DNA of 52,987 bases from Opitutia bacterium Tous-C1TDCM (lineage in GTDB: Bacteria > Verrucomicrobiota > Verrucomicrobiia > Opitutales > Opitutaceae), in NCBI GenBank assembly GCA_002288455.1, contig NEUS01000010.1:1-52987 (forward strand), read 5' to 3'. This document shows, one piece after another, positions 34,660 to 43,509 of this stretch (position 1 is the first letter of the stretch; each line of letters opens with the position of its first letter). Position numbers and translations under genes: made by a program. Under the pieces are notes generated by a model. That model was given only the letters and a program-made list of their open reading frames with translations. It had not been told where the DNA came from and did no database searches.

Positions 34660-36261
34660 TCAGGGTTGTTTCTGCCCGGCGCGGCTGCGGCGGTGCCGCA
34701 CCAAGTCGTCCCGCTCCACCACTCCGGCGCGCCCGGCCCAGGCCGCCCAGAGCGCGGCCAGCTCGCGCGTCTTGGCCGGCTCCGCCGCCGCCAGGTCGCG
34801 GGTTTCGGTGCGGTCGGCCGCCAAATTGTAGAGCGCCCACGGTTCGCGCCCGCGCGTGACGGCCTTCCAGTCGCCCACGCGCACGGCCTTGTTGCCCTCG
34901 TGCTCCCAGTACAGGGCGTCGCGCGCCACCGTCCCGCCGGCGAACACCGGCAGCAAATTGCGTCCTTCGGGCCGCAGCGTTTCCCGGCCGTCACGGTGTT
35001 CCGGATACGTCGCGCCGGCCGCGGCCAGCAGCGTGGGCATCACGTCGACCAGGTGCCCGGGCGCGGACCGCAATTCGCCGCGCGCCGCTATGCCGGCCGG
35101 CCAATGCGCGATGAACGGCGTCGCGATGCCGCCTTCGTGCGTCGCCATCTTGTACCGCGCGAAGGGCGTGTTCGCCGCGTTCGCCCATTCCAGCCCCGCG
35201 CTCGCGTACGAACGCCCCGTCCCGAGCGGCGCCCCCGCCACCCCGCGGCTGAATCCGCCCGGCCCGCCCTCGGCGGAGCTGCCGTTGTCGGACAGGAACA
35301 AAATCAGCGTGTTTTCAAATACGCCCCGCGCCTTCAGGTGCGCGACCACGCGCCCGACCGATTGGTCGAGCCGGTCGATCTGCGCCGCGTAGATCTCCAT
35401 GCGGTGCGCGAGTTCGCGCCGGCGCTCCGCCGGCAGTTCGGCCCACGGTTTCGCTTCCGCGGGCCGCGGACTCAGCACGGCCTCGGCCGCGACGAGCCCC
35501 ATTGCCTTCTGCCGGGCGAACCGCCGCGCGCGCACCTCGTCCCAGCCCGCATCGTAGCGGCCAGCATACTTCGCGATGTCGGCCGGCCGCGCCTGCAGCG
35601 GCCAATGCGGCGCGATGTGCGCGAGGTAGAGGAAGAACGGTTTTCCCGCGCGCGCGACGGCCTCGTCGACAAACTCCAGCGCGCGGTCGGTGAACGTATC
35701 CGTCACGTACATATCCGCCGGCGGCGCGACGCGCTCGGCGCCGGCGACGAAGAACATCTCCGGCCGCTGCGCGAGCGTCTCGGCGAAATACACTCCGCCG
35801 CCCACCGGCGTGCCCCAGAAACGGTCGAAGCCGCGGTCGAGCGGCCAGCGCCCGGGCGCGGAGCCGACGTGCCACTTGCCCGCCATCAGCGTCGTGTACC
35901 CCGCGGGCCGCAGCGCCTCGGCGAGTGTGACCGTCCGGTCGTTGAGAAAACCGCGGTAACCCGGGAGTCCGTCGTCCGCGACCATGTGGCCGATGCCGGC
36001 CTGGTGGGAATAGACCCCGGTGAGCAGCGCCGCGCGCGTCGGGCAGCAGCGGGCGGCGTTGTAGAATTGCGTGAAACGAAGGCCGCCGCGCGCGAGCGCA
36101 TCGAGGTGCGGCGTCTCGATCTCGCCGCCGTAGCAGCCGAGATCGGACCAGCCCATGTCGTCCGCGAGAATGACGACGAGATTGGGTTTCGGCGCCGCCG
36201 CCGGCGCGGCCCGGAGTGCGCCGACGAGGAAAATCAAGAGGAACAGCAGGCGGAAGCACAT
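34660..36261 (-). CDS. Arylsulfatase-type sulfatase
   Basis: Secreted or periplasmic sulfatase of 533 residues with a signal peptide (LLFLLIFLVGALRAAPAA). The catalytic signature is CCPTRAALLTG at about residues 68-78; the first Cys of the C-x-P-x-R motif should be oxidised to formylglycine. Metal ligands appear in NLVVILADDMGWSDLG and LFLSDNG, and GKWHVG is present. It belongs to the S1 sulfatase family, used to remove sulfate esters from polysaccharides or small substrates. ATG at 36261. No maturase gene is in the window. Convergent with the membrane protein at 32999, with a 164-base spacer that holds no evident gene. Confidence 0.93.
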   Translation of the reverse strand: MCFRLLFLLIFLVGALRAAPAAAPKPNLVVILADDMGWSDLGCYGGEIETPHLDALARGGLRFTQFYNAARCCPTRAALLTGVYSHQAGIGHMVADDGLPGYRGFLNDRTVTLAEALRPAGYTTLMAGKWHVGSAPGRWPLDRGFDRFWGTPVGGGVYFAETLAQRPEMFFVAGAERVAPPADMYVTDTFTDRALEFVDEAVARAGKPFFLYLAHIAPHWPLQARPADIAKYAGRYDAGWDEVRARRFARQKAMGLVAAEAVLSPRPAEAKPWAELPAERRRELAHRMEIYAAQIDRLDQSVGRVVAHLKARGVFENTLILFLSDNGSSAEGGPGGFSRGVAGAPLGTGRSYASAGLEWANAANTPFARYKMATHEGGIATPFIAHWPAGIAARGELRSAPGHLVDVMPTLLAAAGATYPEHRDGRETLRPEGRNLLPVFAGGTVARDALYWEHEGNKAVRVGDWKAVTRGREPWALYNLAADRTETRDLAAAEPAKTRELAALWAAWAGRAGVVERDDLVRHRRSRAGQKQP

Positions 36262-36465
36262 AGGGGAGGAAAGGAAAGGGAATTGCCGGCGGGAACCCCG
36301 GCGGCGCCTCAACCGATGAGCCGACAAACGCCCACCCGGCGCAAGTCCGCACTCCCCAACCACCGCTGGCCGCGAGGATCGAAACCCGCCGCGCGGCCCG
36401 AAACCCCGTACGCACCTCTCGCCGGCCGCCACCGGGTTGGACCGTGGCGGCCGCGAGCCAATCGA

Positions 36466-36801
36466 TCAAACCTGGGTTGCGGCTGCGACCGCGTCTTTCC
36501 GGCGCCGCATCCACGTTGCGCCCACCAGCGCCAAGGCGCCCATCATTCCGTAGGTCGACGGCTCGGGCACGGGCGTGATCCCGCCGACAAAGCCGCCGCC
36601 CGGACCGCCCCCGCCGATGATGGAACCGTTGCGCAATCCGATGGCCACGGCCGAACCGTCCACGTCGTACGTTTCAAAGATGGTGAACAGGTTTTGGTTT
36701 ACGCCCGAGAAAGTGGTGTGGGTGATACCGTCGTGGAAACCGCCGCCGGGCCCCGCCATCGCCGCCGCCGCCGCCGCGATCAATACCGGGACATGCTTCG
36801 T
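36466..36801 (-). pseudogene. PEP-CTERM protein lacking a normal start
   Basis: The C-terminus is a textbook PEP-CTERM sorting signal: VPEPSTYGMMGALALVGATWMRRRK at the end of a Gly-rich protein (GGGGPGGGFVGGITP). Such proteins are processed by an exosortase at the cell surface. Upstream, a signal-peptide-like stretch KHVPVLIAAAAAAMAGPGGG is present, but the codon before KHV, where ATG would be expected, is ACG (36799-36801). A TTG at 36783 could start inside it but would leave too short a signal. Either the start codon is lost or ACG is used. The upstream extension to 37200 is a shadow of the plus-strand gene. No exosortase is in the window. Confidence 0.6.
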
Positions 36802-37335
36802 CTCGCGGCCGCGCACTCTGCCCGGCGGGATCGGCTGGCCGATGACGGCGTCGCCCAAGCCTGCGCCATCCTCCGCCGGCATGACCGAATCGAGTGGTAC
36901 CTTCGGGTCTGGTCCCGTGACCTCCTCGCCGGAGCCCTCGGCCTGCCGACCTTCACGCGCCGCCAAAACCGCCGGCTGAACCGACTGCTCCGCCAACTCG
37001 GCCGCCCCGACCGCAACCACCACTACAGCGAGCGCCAGGTCTTCCTCCACACGTGGTGGCGCCTGAGCGTCGAGGCCGCGCGCGTGCCGTTCCTTAAGGG
37101 CTGGCTGGCCGCGTTCCCGTTTCACCGCTTCCGCTCGTTCCACGACGCCAACCGTCACCTCGCGACCTACACCGCCGGCGCCGCCCGCGTGCGCGACCAC
37201 CCTGCATCACCCGCGGCAACTTGCCTTCGCCTATCCGCCGGCAGATCGCCGCTCGAGCCGCTCACGCCGGGGCCGATCAACCGCCGGCTCCGGCTTCTTC
37301 TCGGGGATTTCGGTCGGGTTCAGGGGCCTTCCTGA
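36793..37335 (+). CDS. Hypothetical protein truncated or extended at island junction
   Basis: Product of 180 residues, family not recognised. The first 135 or so residues look genuine: Trp-, Phe- and His-rich (RIEWYLRVWSRDLLAGALG, FLHTWWRLSVEAARVPF, FHRFRSFHDANRHLATYT) with G/C at most third codon positions. The last 45 residues read antisense through the 3' end of the cytochrome operon (overlap 37231-37335) and look non-native. This suggests the original end was lost when the downstream block was joined. The ATG at 36793 nearly abuts the PEP-CTERM gene head to head. An internal start such as the GTG-rich region nearby cannot be excluded. Confidence 0.55.
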   Translation: MLRLAAAHSARRDRLADDGVAQACAILRRHDRIEWYLRVWSRDLLAGALGLPTFTRRQNRRLNRLLRQLGRPDRNHHYSERQVFLHTWWRLSVEAARVPFLKGWLAAFPFHRFRSFHDANRHLATYTAGAARVRDHPASPAATCLRLSAGRSPLEPLTPGPINRRLRLLLGDFGRVQGPS

Positions 37336-40300
37336 CTTCGTTTCCAGACGACCGTCCCGAACGAACACATCCTCGACCCTGTAGAGCGACCGATCTTCTC
37401 TGCGAAGGAACCCCGCCATCTCCTCTTCATTGAAAGGCCGGCTGCCGCGACGACCAAAGACCACCGTCTGATTACCGGTCTCATCAACGATGCGATCGCG
37501 ATCGAGACCTCGGCTCACGGCCAACGCCTCGTGCGCCGTCGGGTAAGTGGCGATGAGTTTCGGCGCTGGAGGGGGACTGAAGCCCATGTGTCCTGGAACG
37601 TTTTCCGGGGAGATCATCTGAATGACCCGCAGGCCGTTTTTCCCGTCGGCGACGAGGGCGAACATCGATGCGTTGATGGATCCAATCTGGACCGCACGGG
37701 TGTCATTCAACGCCCCACCCGCGGTGAATTTCTCGCGCAAGGCGGGTGCGGCCGGGTTCTTGATGTCGATGATTGCCAGCCCCTCGCTTCCCGCCGCGAC
37801 ATAGAGGTAGGTGCGGGCTGCATAAACACCCTGTGCGTTCCCAAGGGCGATCGTCGCCGCGGGCAACAGCCTTGGGTTCAAGGGATCGGACAAGTCGAAG
37901 ACCTTGACCCCCTCCGCGTCGGTTACGAAGGCGTGCAGATGCTGCACTGCGATCTGGCGCGGGCGGTCCAAGGCGCCCTCGGGGGAGCGACCAACGATGC
38001 GGGGTTGGCGCGGATCCTTGATATCGACCACGACCAAACCGGCGGAGCAGACCACGTAAAGCCGGTGGCCGGCCATATACGCGTGGGACGCGCCGTTCAG
38101 CTGCCCTCCGGGATTGAACCGCACCACGTCGGCTTCCGTGAAAAAATTGTTCGCCGGATCGCCATCGAGCAGCGTGCCCGCCATCACGCTTACCAAGCCT
38201 TCCTCGCGGTCGGTCACATAGACGAAGCCGTAAATCATGGAGATGGGTTGCTCCTGATTTTCCGGCCTGCGTGAGCGCAGCGGATCAATGCCCAGAGTGC
38301 TGGGCAGAACGACGCTGGTGGCGTACTTGGTTTTGACCCAAAGCCTCTGGCCAAGCGGCGAAACCGGAGCGGAAACGATTCGTTCCGAGAAACCCTTGTG
38401 GTCGATGTTCGCCACGTCGAAGACCTCAAAGCCCCCCGCGCCGTTGGCCGTGTAAAGGTACTCCCCTCGAAGGACGAGGTCCCGGATGTCCCGACCTCCG
38501 TGGTGATGGGCCTCTTTCAGGAGCCCACCAGCATCCTCTGTGTGTCGGCGATAGTTGTCCGGGTAAGCCAGCCGATGGAGGTGGCTACCCAAGGCGGCCT
38601 GCGGCTCCTCCCGCTCGGTCCAAGCCACGGCACTGAAGCCATCTCGGCCGGTCGCCACATAGGCGTAGCGCCCGAAAAAGTTCACCGTGCCGGTACCGAA
38701 TCCCAGCAACTGGGCCATCCAGGCGTGATTATCATTGTCCGCGGAAAGGTGGCAGTCCGTGCAGTTCTTGGTTGTCCCCACGGAACTCGTCGTATGCGGG
38801 AAATGCGGGTTAAACGCCTGACCGGAATAACCCTCAGCGGAAATCGTCTGTTGCTGGGAATAGATCCACTCGCGGTTGGAGTTTTCGGAACCGACGATGA
38901 CCGCGCTCGATGAGCGGAGCACGGCAAGTCGGTTGTCCTTATAGGTCGCGTCACGGCCCAGCATGAAGACGTCATCCCGGACCACTTGGGGATTGTAGCT
39001 CGTATGATTGCGAGTTGTGAGACCCTCGAACTTGTTCCCCGGAACCAGTTGGTTCGCCTGCATCGGCAGGTGACAGCCGAAGCAACTGGTGGCCCACGAT
39101 GAGTGGCACACCTGGCAAGACACTGTGTTGTTCGCGTGTGCGAACGCGCCTTTTTTCGTCTGCTGCTGGCAATTGGTGAGACCGCCCCAAGACTCGCCGT
39201 CCCGTCGCAGGGTCTTCGCGTAAGCGGACTTCGGATTGTAACGAGGCGAAGTCGGATCGACCGTGTCGACGGTCTGAGGAACCTCCCACGTCACGTCGGG
39301 ACTCATCATGGAACGCTGAAAGAGCTTGCTGCCCTGCCAATAGAAACGTGGTCCCCAGGGCGTGGACCCTTTGGCAAGATCGGCCGGCGTGACCTTCCCG
39401 TCCTTCAGAGGACCGGAATTTCCACTGGTGACCAAGGTGGGGCGCTTTTCGACCGTGCCATGACAGTCGATGCACTCGATCGCCGTGGCCGCGCGCGGCT
39501 CCCCGTAAAGCAGGCCGTTCCCGTGCACGTCAGTATCGAAGTGGCAATCGACGCACTGCATGCCGCGAGCAAGGTGGATATCCTTCAAATGGACCGCCTT
39601 GGAAAACTTCTGCGGGTCATCATGGGCGATGGGCTTGTCATCCAAAGTCTGCAACGTGCCCTCGCGGTCCTTTTTAAACACCGCCCGGAAGACCCATCCG
39701 TGACCATGATAGTCGGCGAACTGCGTATCCTTCAGCTTGGGATTCAACTCCGCCACCTTTTCCAGGAACTCGGGATCTCCCCAATTTCCCCGGAGGGCGG
39801 CGGCCTCGGGGTTCCGCCGGAGGCCGGCCGCCTTCTCCGCCTCGGTCGGATTCTTCTGCTTCTCAGGGTACATGTGCTTCCCGTCCGTCTCCTGGTCCCA
39901 CCACGTGTACCCGAGGTATGGATTCACGAAGAGGTTACCCTGGTGCATATGACAGGTCATACACTGGCTTGAGGGTATGCTTCGCGTAAACTGGTGCTTG
40001 ATCGGATGTCCTTTCTCCCGCTTGGAGATCATCGGGTCGGCGGAAAAGCTAAGCCCTTGATGCCCGTACTTTGACCACCAACCGGAGTTGGTGGGAGAGC
40101 GGTCATTGGCGTAAACCACATGGCACGCGGAGCAACCGGAGGACCGGTAGTCGCCGGGGTGATCGTTCGAACCCATGAAACCCAGCAGCGGATCGTGCAG
40201 CCGGGTTTTTTGGAGATTCAGAAACACCGGGTCGGTGCGATTCAGCGTACCGAGACCGCGCTCGGAGAGCCTGCGGGCGGGTCGCCCCGGAGGCTCGAAG

Positions 40301-41121
40301 GGATTCGGGTTGCCGATTTCAACCTGACGCTCCCCACCACGCTCGAAGGCGCGGAGAATGTTGGACGGCTGGCCGACCTCGAAGCGCGGCAGCGGAGTCA
40401 GAAAAGGCAGGATGCCGTTGCGCAGCGTCATCTCAGGCGTGACCGGTATGGGGCTGCGTAGCATCAGCGGGACTCCGTCCAGACCGTAGGCCTGTCCGTA
40501 GCGAGGATCCTTGAAGGGAACCGCGCCGTTGTTGTAGAGCGCCGCTCCCCAAAGCATTGCCCCGTGATTCATCATGCTATGGCCGACGTTGTTGATGATC
40601 TTATCGTGGCACTCCCCGCAGGCCTGCTGGGCGACCCTAAGGTCACCGGGGTTGACGAACCTGATGAATTCCGGGGACTCGTGGTTGAGCAGAACCGATG
40701 AGTCCGCGGGGTTGGCTGAACTTTGCCAGAAGAGCGGGTTCCTCGGCGCGACATGCGCTTTCTGAAGGGTGAGGCCTGGCGTCGCGTTGCCTCCGTGGCA
40801 ATCCGTGCAACCGAGGACTACGTTCGGGGAGGCGTGCATGTCCTCGATGCCGGAATGGCACTCCACGCATCCCGCGCTCTTGCGATGGGCCTCGTCGCGC
40901 GACTGGTCGATGAGATTGGGGCTCTTGGGCGGAACCGCAGCCGGCGCCGCGGCCGGAGGCTCGGAAGTAGCGGGCCCCATCACCGCGGCGGCTTCGAATC
41001 GGGTTCCGCCCGGACCTTGCGAGCGACCAAAGACGATCAACGAGGTCAGTCCCACACCCCAGATTGCGGCCCCAATCACACCAATTCGGAATAAACTAGA
41101 TCGAAGGGAGGCGGGCATCAT
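37231..41121 (-). CDS. Decaheme cytochrome c fused to LVIVD beta-propeller
   Basis: Large exported protein of 1296 residues. It has an N-terminal hydrophobic anchor (about 12-33: IGVIGAAIWGVGLTSLIVF) and then ten CXXCH heme sites between residues 85 and about 790 (CVECH, CTDCH, CGECH, CSACH, CMTCH, CVDCH, CIDCH, CQVCH, CFGCH, CTDCH). The C-terminal third is an LVIVD-type propeller with blades such as YLYTANGAGGFEVFDV, LYVVCSAGLVVVDIKDP, HAFVTDAEGVKVFDLSD and YLYVAAGSEGLAIIDIK. A charged Arg-rich tail ends it. It is the last gene of the operon, 18 bases after the porin-like gene, and may be the outermost electron carrier. Cytochrome-like identity is certain; the role in extracellular transfer is inferred. 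Confidence 0.92.
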   Translation of the reverse strand: MMPASLRSSLFRIGVIGAAIWGVGLTSLIVFGRSQGPGGTRFEAAAVMGPATSEPPAAAPAAVPPKSPNLIDQSRDEAHRKSAGCVECHSGIEDMHASPNVVLGCTDCHGGNATPGLTLQKAHVAPRNPLFWQSSANPADSSVLLNHESPEFIRFVNPGDLRVAQQACGECHDKIINNVGHSMMNHGAMLWGAALYNNGAVPFKDPRYGQAYGLDGVPLMLRSPIPVTPEMTLRNGILPFLTPLPRFEVGQPSNILRAFERGGERQVEIGNPNPFEPPGRPARRLSERGLGTLNRTDPVFLNLQKTRLHDPLLGFMGSNDHPGDYRSSGCSACHVVYANDRSPTNSGWWSKYGHQGLSFSADPMISKREKGHPIKHQFTRSIPSSQCMTCHMHQGNLFVNPYLGYTWWDQETDGKHMYPEKQKNPTEAEKAAGLRRNPEAAALRGNWGDPEFLEKVAELNPKLKDTQFADYHGHGWVFRAVFKKDREGTLQTLDDKPIAHDDPQKFSKAVHLKDIHLARGMQCVDCHFDTDVHGNGLLYGEPRAATAIECIDCHGTVEKRPTLVTSGNSGPLKDGKVTPADLAKGSTPWGPRFYWQGSKLFQRSMMSPDVTWEVPQTVDTVDPTSPRYNPKSAYAKTLRRDGESWGGLTNCQQQTKKGAFAHANNTVSCQVCHSSWATSCFGCHLPMQANQLVPGNKFEGLTTRNHTSYNPQVVRDDVFMLGRDATYKDNRLAVLRSSSAVIVGSENSNREWIYSQQQTISAEGYSGQAFNPHFPHTTSSVGTTKNCTDCHLSADNDNHAWMAQLLGFGTGTVNFFGRYAYVATGRDGFSAVAWTEREEPQAALGSHLHRLAYPDNYRRHTEDAGGLLKEAHHHGGRDIRDLVLRGEYLYTANGAGGFEVFDVANIDHKGFSERIVSAPVSPLGQRLWVKTKYATSVVLPSTLGIDPLRSRRPENQEQPISMIYGFVYVTDREEGLVSVMAGTLLDGDPANNFFTEADVVRFNPGGQLNGASHAYMAGHRLYVVCSAGLVVVDIKDPRQPRIVGRSPEGALDRPRQIAVQHLHAFVTDAEGVKVFDLSDPLNPRLLPAATIALGNAQGVYAARTYLYVAAGSEGLAIIDIKNPAAPALREKFTAGGALNDTRAVQIGSINASMFALVADGKNGLRVIQMISPENVPGHMGFSPPPAPKLIATYPTAHEALAVSRGLDRDRIVDETGNQTVVFGRRGSRPFNEEEMAGFLRREDRSLYRVEDVFVRDGRLETKSGRPLNPTEIPEKKPEPAVDRPRRERLERRSAGG

Positions 41122-41139
41122 CGGAGCTTCGGGATACGA

Positions 41140-43509
41140 TCAATAGGTCAAAGTGGTGGCGAGCACCCCGCTATGCAGAAAGCGATCGACGGCCGGCCCC
41201 GCATTCGGGCCGGTGAAACCGGCAACCTCCGGTAACGTTCGCCGGTAAATGTCTCGATAGCCCCGGCCCGGGGCCAGCCAGCCAGTCCCTACCGTGACGA
41301 TCCAATTGTCGGTGAGCAGCGGTCTCCACTGAAGACCGAGGCTCAGATCGAGTCCGATCTCTCGATCGACCTGATTGGTGAGCAGTGCGGCCCGGATCGG
41401 ATGGGTAGAATTAAAGCGGACATGGTTTGCATTCAGGAAACCCCGGACCTTGGGAGTTAACTCGATGTCGGCGCCGAGCCCCGCCAGAGCAAGCCCTGGA
41501 TTAACGAAGTTCTGCTGCCCCTGCGTCTTGCTGGTCCGCAGGTTGGGCAGAAGGCTGAACCGCTGTTTAACTCCAACGGCGGTGCCAGCCAGATTGAATC
41601 CTTGCCGTACGTAGAAACTGAATGGACCTCCGGTGAAATTCGTATTATCGAGAATTGAGTCGAAACCGGTCGCCCGGCCGTCCGTTGCATCGCGGTCACC
41701 GGACGCATGCACCACCGAGGCCTTGAAGCGGATCCAGTCCCGATCGTAGCTAACCTCAAGCGCGCCCAGGGAGGCTGCGATATTCACCGGCCGTCCCGCC
41801 AGTCCATTAAGGTAATCCCTGCCCGTTGCCAGGTACAGGGCGTGGGAGAGGTTCCAACGGCCTAGATGGCCGTCGCCCGCCCATCCGAGGTAGTAGCTAT
41901 TAACGCGGTGCGCGCGGACGGTACCGAGCGGAGCGGGACGCACGATTCCGCCGTTGGTATCGTAATGGGTGCCGGACTGATCAAAACTCGCGTGTACGCT
42001 GGCCTGCGCCGTGTAGCCCTTCCAAACGAAGTCCTGACGGTAGAGGTTGGCGACGGCCACCACCTGACCGCGACGGGAGAAGGTGTTTAACTCCGAGTTG
42101 GTGTCCCTTTCCCTTAGATCGAATACGGCCAAGTTATACTGCCACTGGTTGTTGTCATAATTTCCGAATAACCGGGCCCCGAGATTGGTATCGTTGAATA
42201 TGAAACCCCGGAAATCACTATTGAAAGACTGGTTTCCAACTTTCACCGCCACGAAGTCGTAGTTGGGTGAGAGATCCGCCAAATGCTTCTCGAAAAACGC
42301 CTCTTGGAGCGCCGCATAGAATTTACGACGGACCGCATGCGGGCCGGACGCATAGCTGGTTGGCGCCGGAACAACTTTCCCGGCCAACAGCGCGTCGATA
42401 TCCGAGGGATTGAGTACAGCTTCGTTTTGCGGCACCGTCCCAACTCCCGCTCCCACGCGGCCCCTTGGGTCCGGGGAGACGATTCCACCCTCGGCGAAGG
42501 CGACGCGGTTTACATTGAAGACCAAACGAAGCCTCAGCAGCCAATCAACCGGTCGAAAGACTGTCGCGCCCCGGAACAGATCGCCCTGCACACCGAGGTT
42601 TCCCACAGAGACTTGGGTTCGACTGCCCCCGAAAAAGTCGAAACTTCCGGGACGAGTAGCGCTGGAACCGCTGGGAACGGGCAGGAGACGATCCTCGTGA
42701 AGGATATCGGCGGTTGCGGTCAGATTAAGGAATAGGTCCTGGCCGCGAAAAGGCAGATCACCTTTCAGCAAGCTTTGGCGGTAAGGATGCCAAAGCTCGG
42801 GCTTCGGGAAGGCGTAAGGCGATTCTTCAGCCACGCCGCTGGTATATCGACGCCAAGGTAAAAATCCGGTGGACCGCCAGCGATCCGGCACGGGGGATGA
42901 GTTGGCGGGAATCCCCACCCCGGAATCGGCCAGCGGGTAATTCTCGGGCGCACGCCAGCTCGAGGGTATCACCTGATTCTCGCGAACCGCGCCACGAGGC
43001 CGCGGGAGGCTCTCGGGGTCGGTGAAGGCGTCTCCCCTGCCGCGTGCGGGCTGGGCGGAAGGGGTACCCAAGAACACCCTCTCCAGCGGAAATCGCGGCA
43101 GGGCGCGATCGGCCGGGACAGGCGGCGATCCCTCCCTCTTTGCGGGGCCGAAGAGAAAATCACGGCCTGCATCAGGCTCCGATCCAGATCCGGTTGGAGT
43201 CGCTCCGCCTCCCGGATCAGGGTTGAATTGGCTGGGTGGCTTGGGAGGCACGCCGCTCTCAAGCTTCCGCTGCAGAATCGGCGCCGGCGCATCCGTGGAT
43301 CGTCTGACCGGAGGAGGGCTGCCGGGATCAACCGAAGTTTCCTGCGGTGCGGTGGGCGGAGTGGATTGATCGACCCTTTGATAGGGTTTCGGATCATCGA
43401 AAGGGATTCCGCGCTCTCCAGGACCGGGCGTCCGCTCCGCCGCCACGAGCGGCAATGAAGCGATCACGAAAAGCGCGAGAAGATACCTGCCGTCTATTCG
43501 GCCCGTCAT
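41140..43509 (-). CDS. Outer-membrane beta-barrel protein of a cytochrome operon
   Basis: Product of 789 residues with a signal peptide (YLLALFVIASLPLVAA). Residues about 25-190 are Pro-rich and low complexity; the remainder is a string of amphipathic beta strands (WLLRLRLVFNVNRVAF, FVAVKVGNQSFNSDF, WQYNLAVFDLRE, RFKASVVHASGDRDATDG, GFLNANHVRFNS) as in an outer-membrane barrel. The ATG at 43509 overlaps the stop of the upstream cytochrome gene by four bases (ATGA). Sitting between two decaheme cytochromes, it may act as the porin of a porin-cytochrome conduit, as in Mtr/Pcc systems, though it is not recognisably MtrB or OmbB. Barrel nature is likely; the role is inferred. Confidence 0.8.
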   Translation of the reverse strand: MTGRIDGRYLLALFVIASLPLVAAERTPGPGERGIPFDDPKPYQRVDQSTPPTAPQETSVDPGSPPPVRRSTDAPAPILQRKLESGVPPKPPSQFNPDPGGGATPTGSGSEPDAGRDFLFGPAKREGSPPVPADRALPRFPLERVFLGTPSAQPARGRGDAFTDPESLPRPRGAVRENQVIPSSWRAPENYPLADSGVGIPANSSPVPDRWRSTGFLPWRRYTSGVAEESPYAFPKPELWHPYRQSLLKGDLPFRGQDLFLNLTATADILHEDRLLPVPSGSSATRPGSFDFFGGSRTQVSVGNLGVQGDLFRGATVFRPVDWLLRLRLVFNVNRVAFAEGGIVSPDPRGRVGAGVGTVPQNEAVLNPSDIDALLAGKVVPAPTSYASGPHAVRRKFYAALQEAFFEKHLADLSPNYDFVAVKVGNQSFNSDFRGFIFNDTNLGARLFGNYDNNQWQYNLAVFDLRERDTNSELNTFSRRGQVVAVANLYRQDFVWKGYTAQASVHASFDQSGTHYDTNGGIVRPAPLGTVRAHRVNSYYLGWAGDGHLGRWNLSHALYLATGRDYLNGLAGRPVNIAASLGALEVSYDRDWIRFKASVVHASGDRDATDGRATGFDSILDNTNFTGGPFSFYVRQGFNLAGTAVGVKQRFSLLPNLRTSKTQGQQNFVNPGLALAGLGADIELTPKVRGFLNANHVRFNSTHPIRAALLTNQVDREIGLDLSLGLQWRPLLTDNWIVTVGTGWLAPGRGYRDIYRRTLPEVAGFTGPNAGPAVDRFLHSGVLATTLTY

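Noticed and set aside
33562..36792. Upstream part of a 1257-residue plus-strand open frame
   Set aside because: It shadows the membrane protein and the sulfatase; only the part after 36793 is protein-like.
36802..37200. N-terminal extension of the PEP-CTERM frame
   Set aside because: Antisense shadow of the plus-strand gene at 36793; codon pattern fits that strand.
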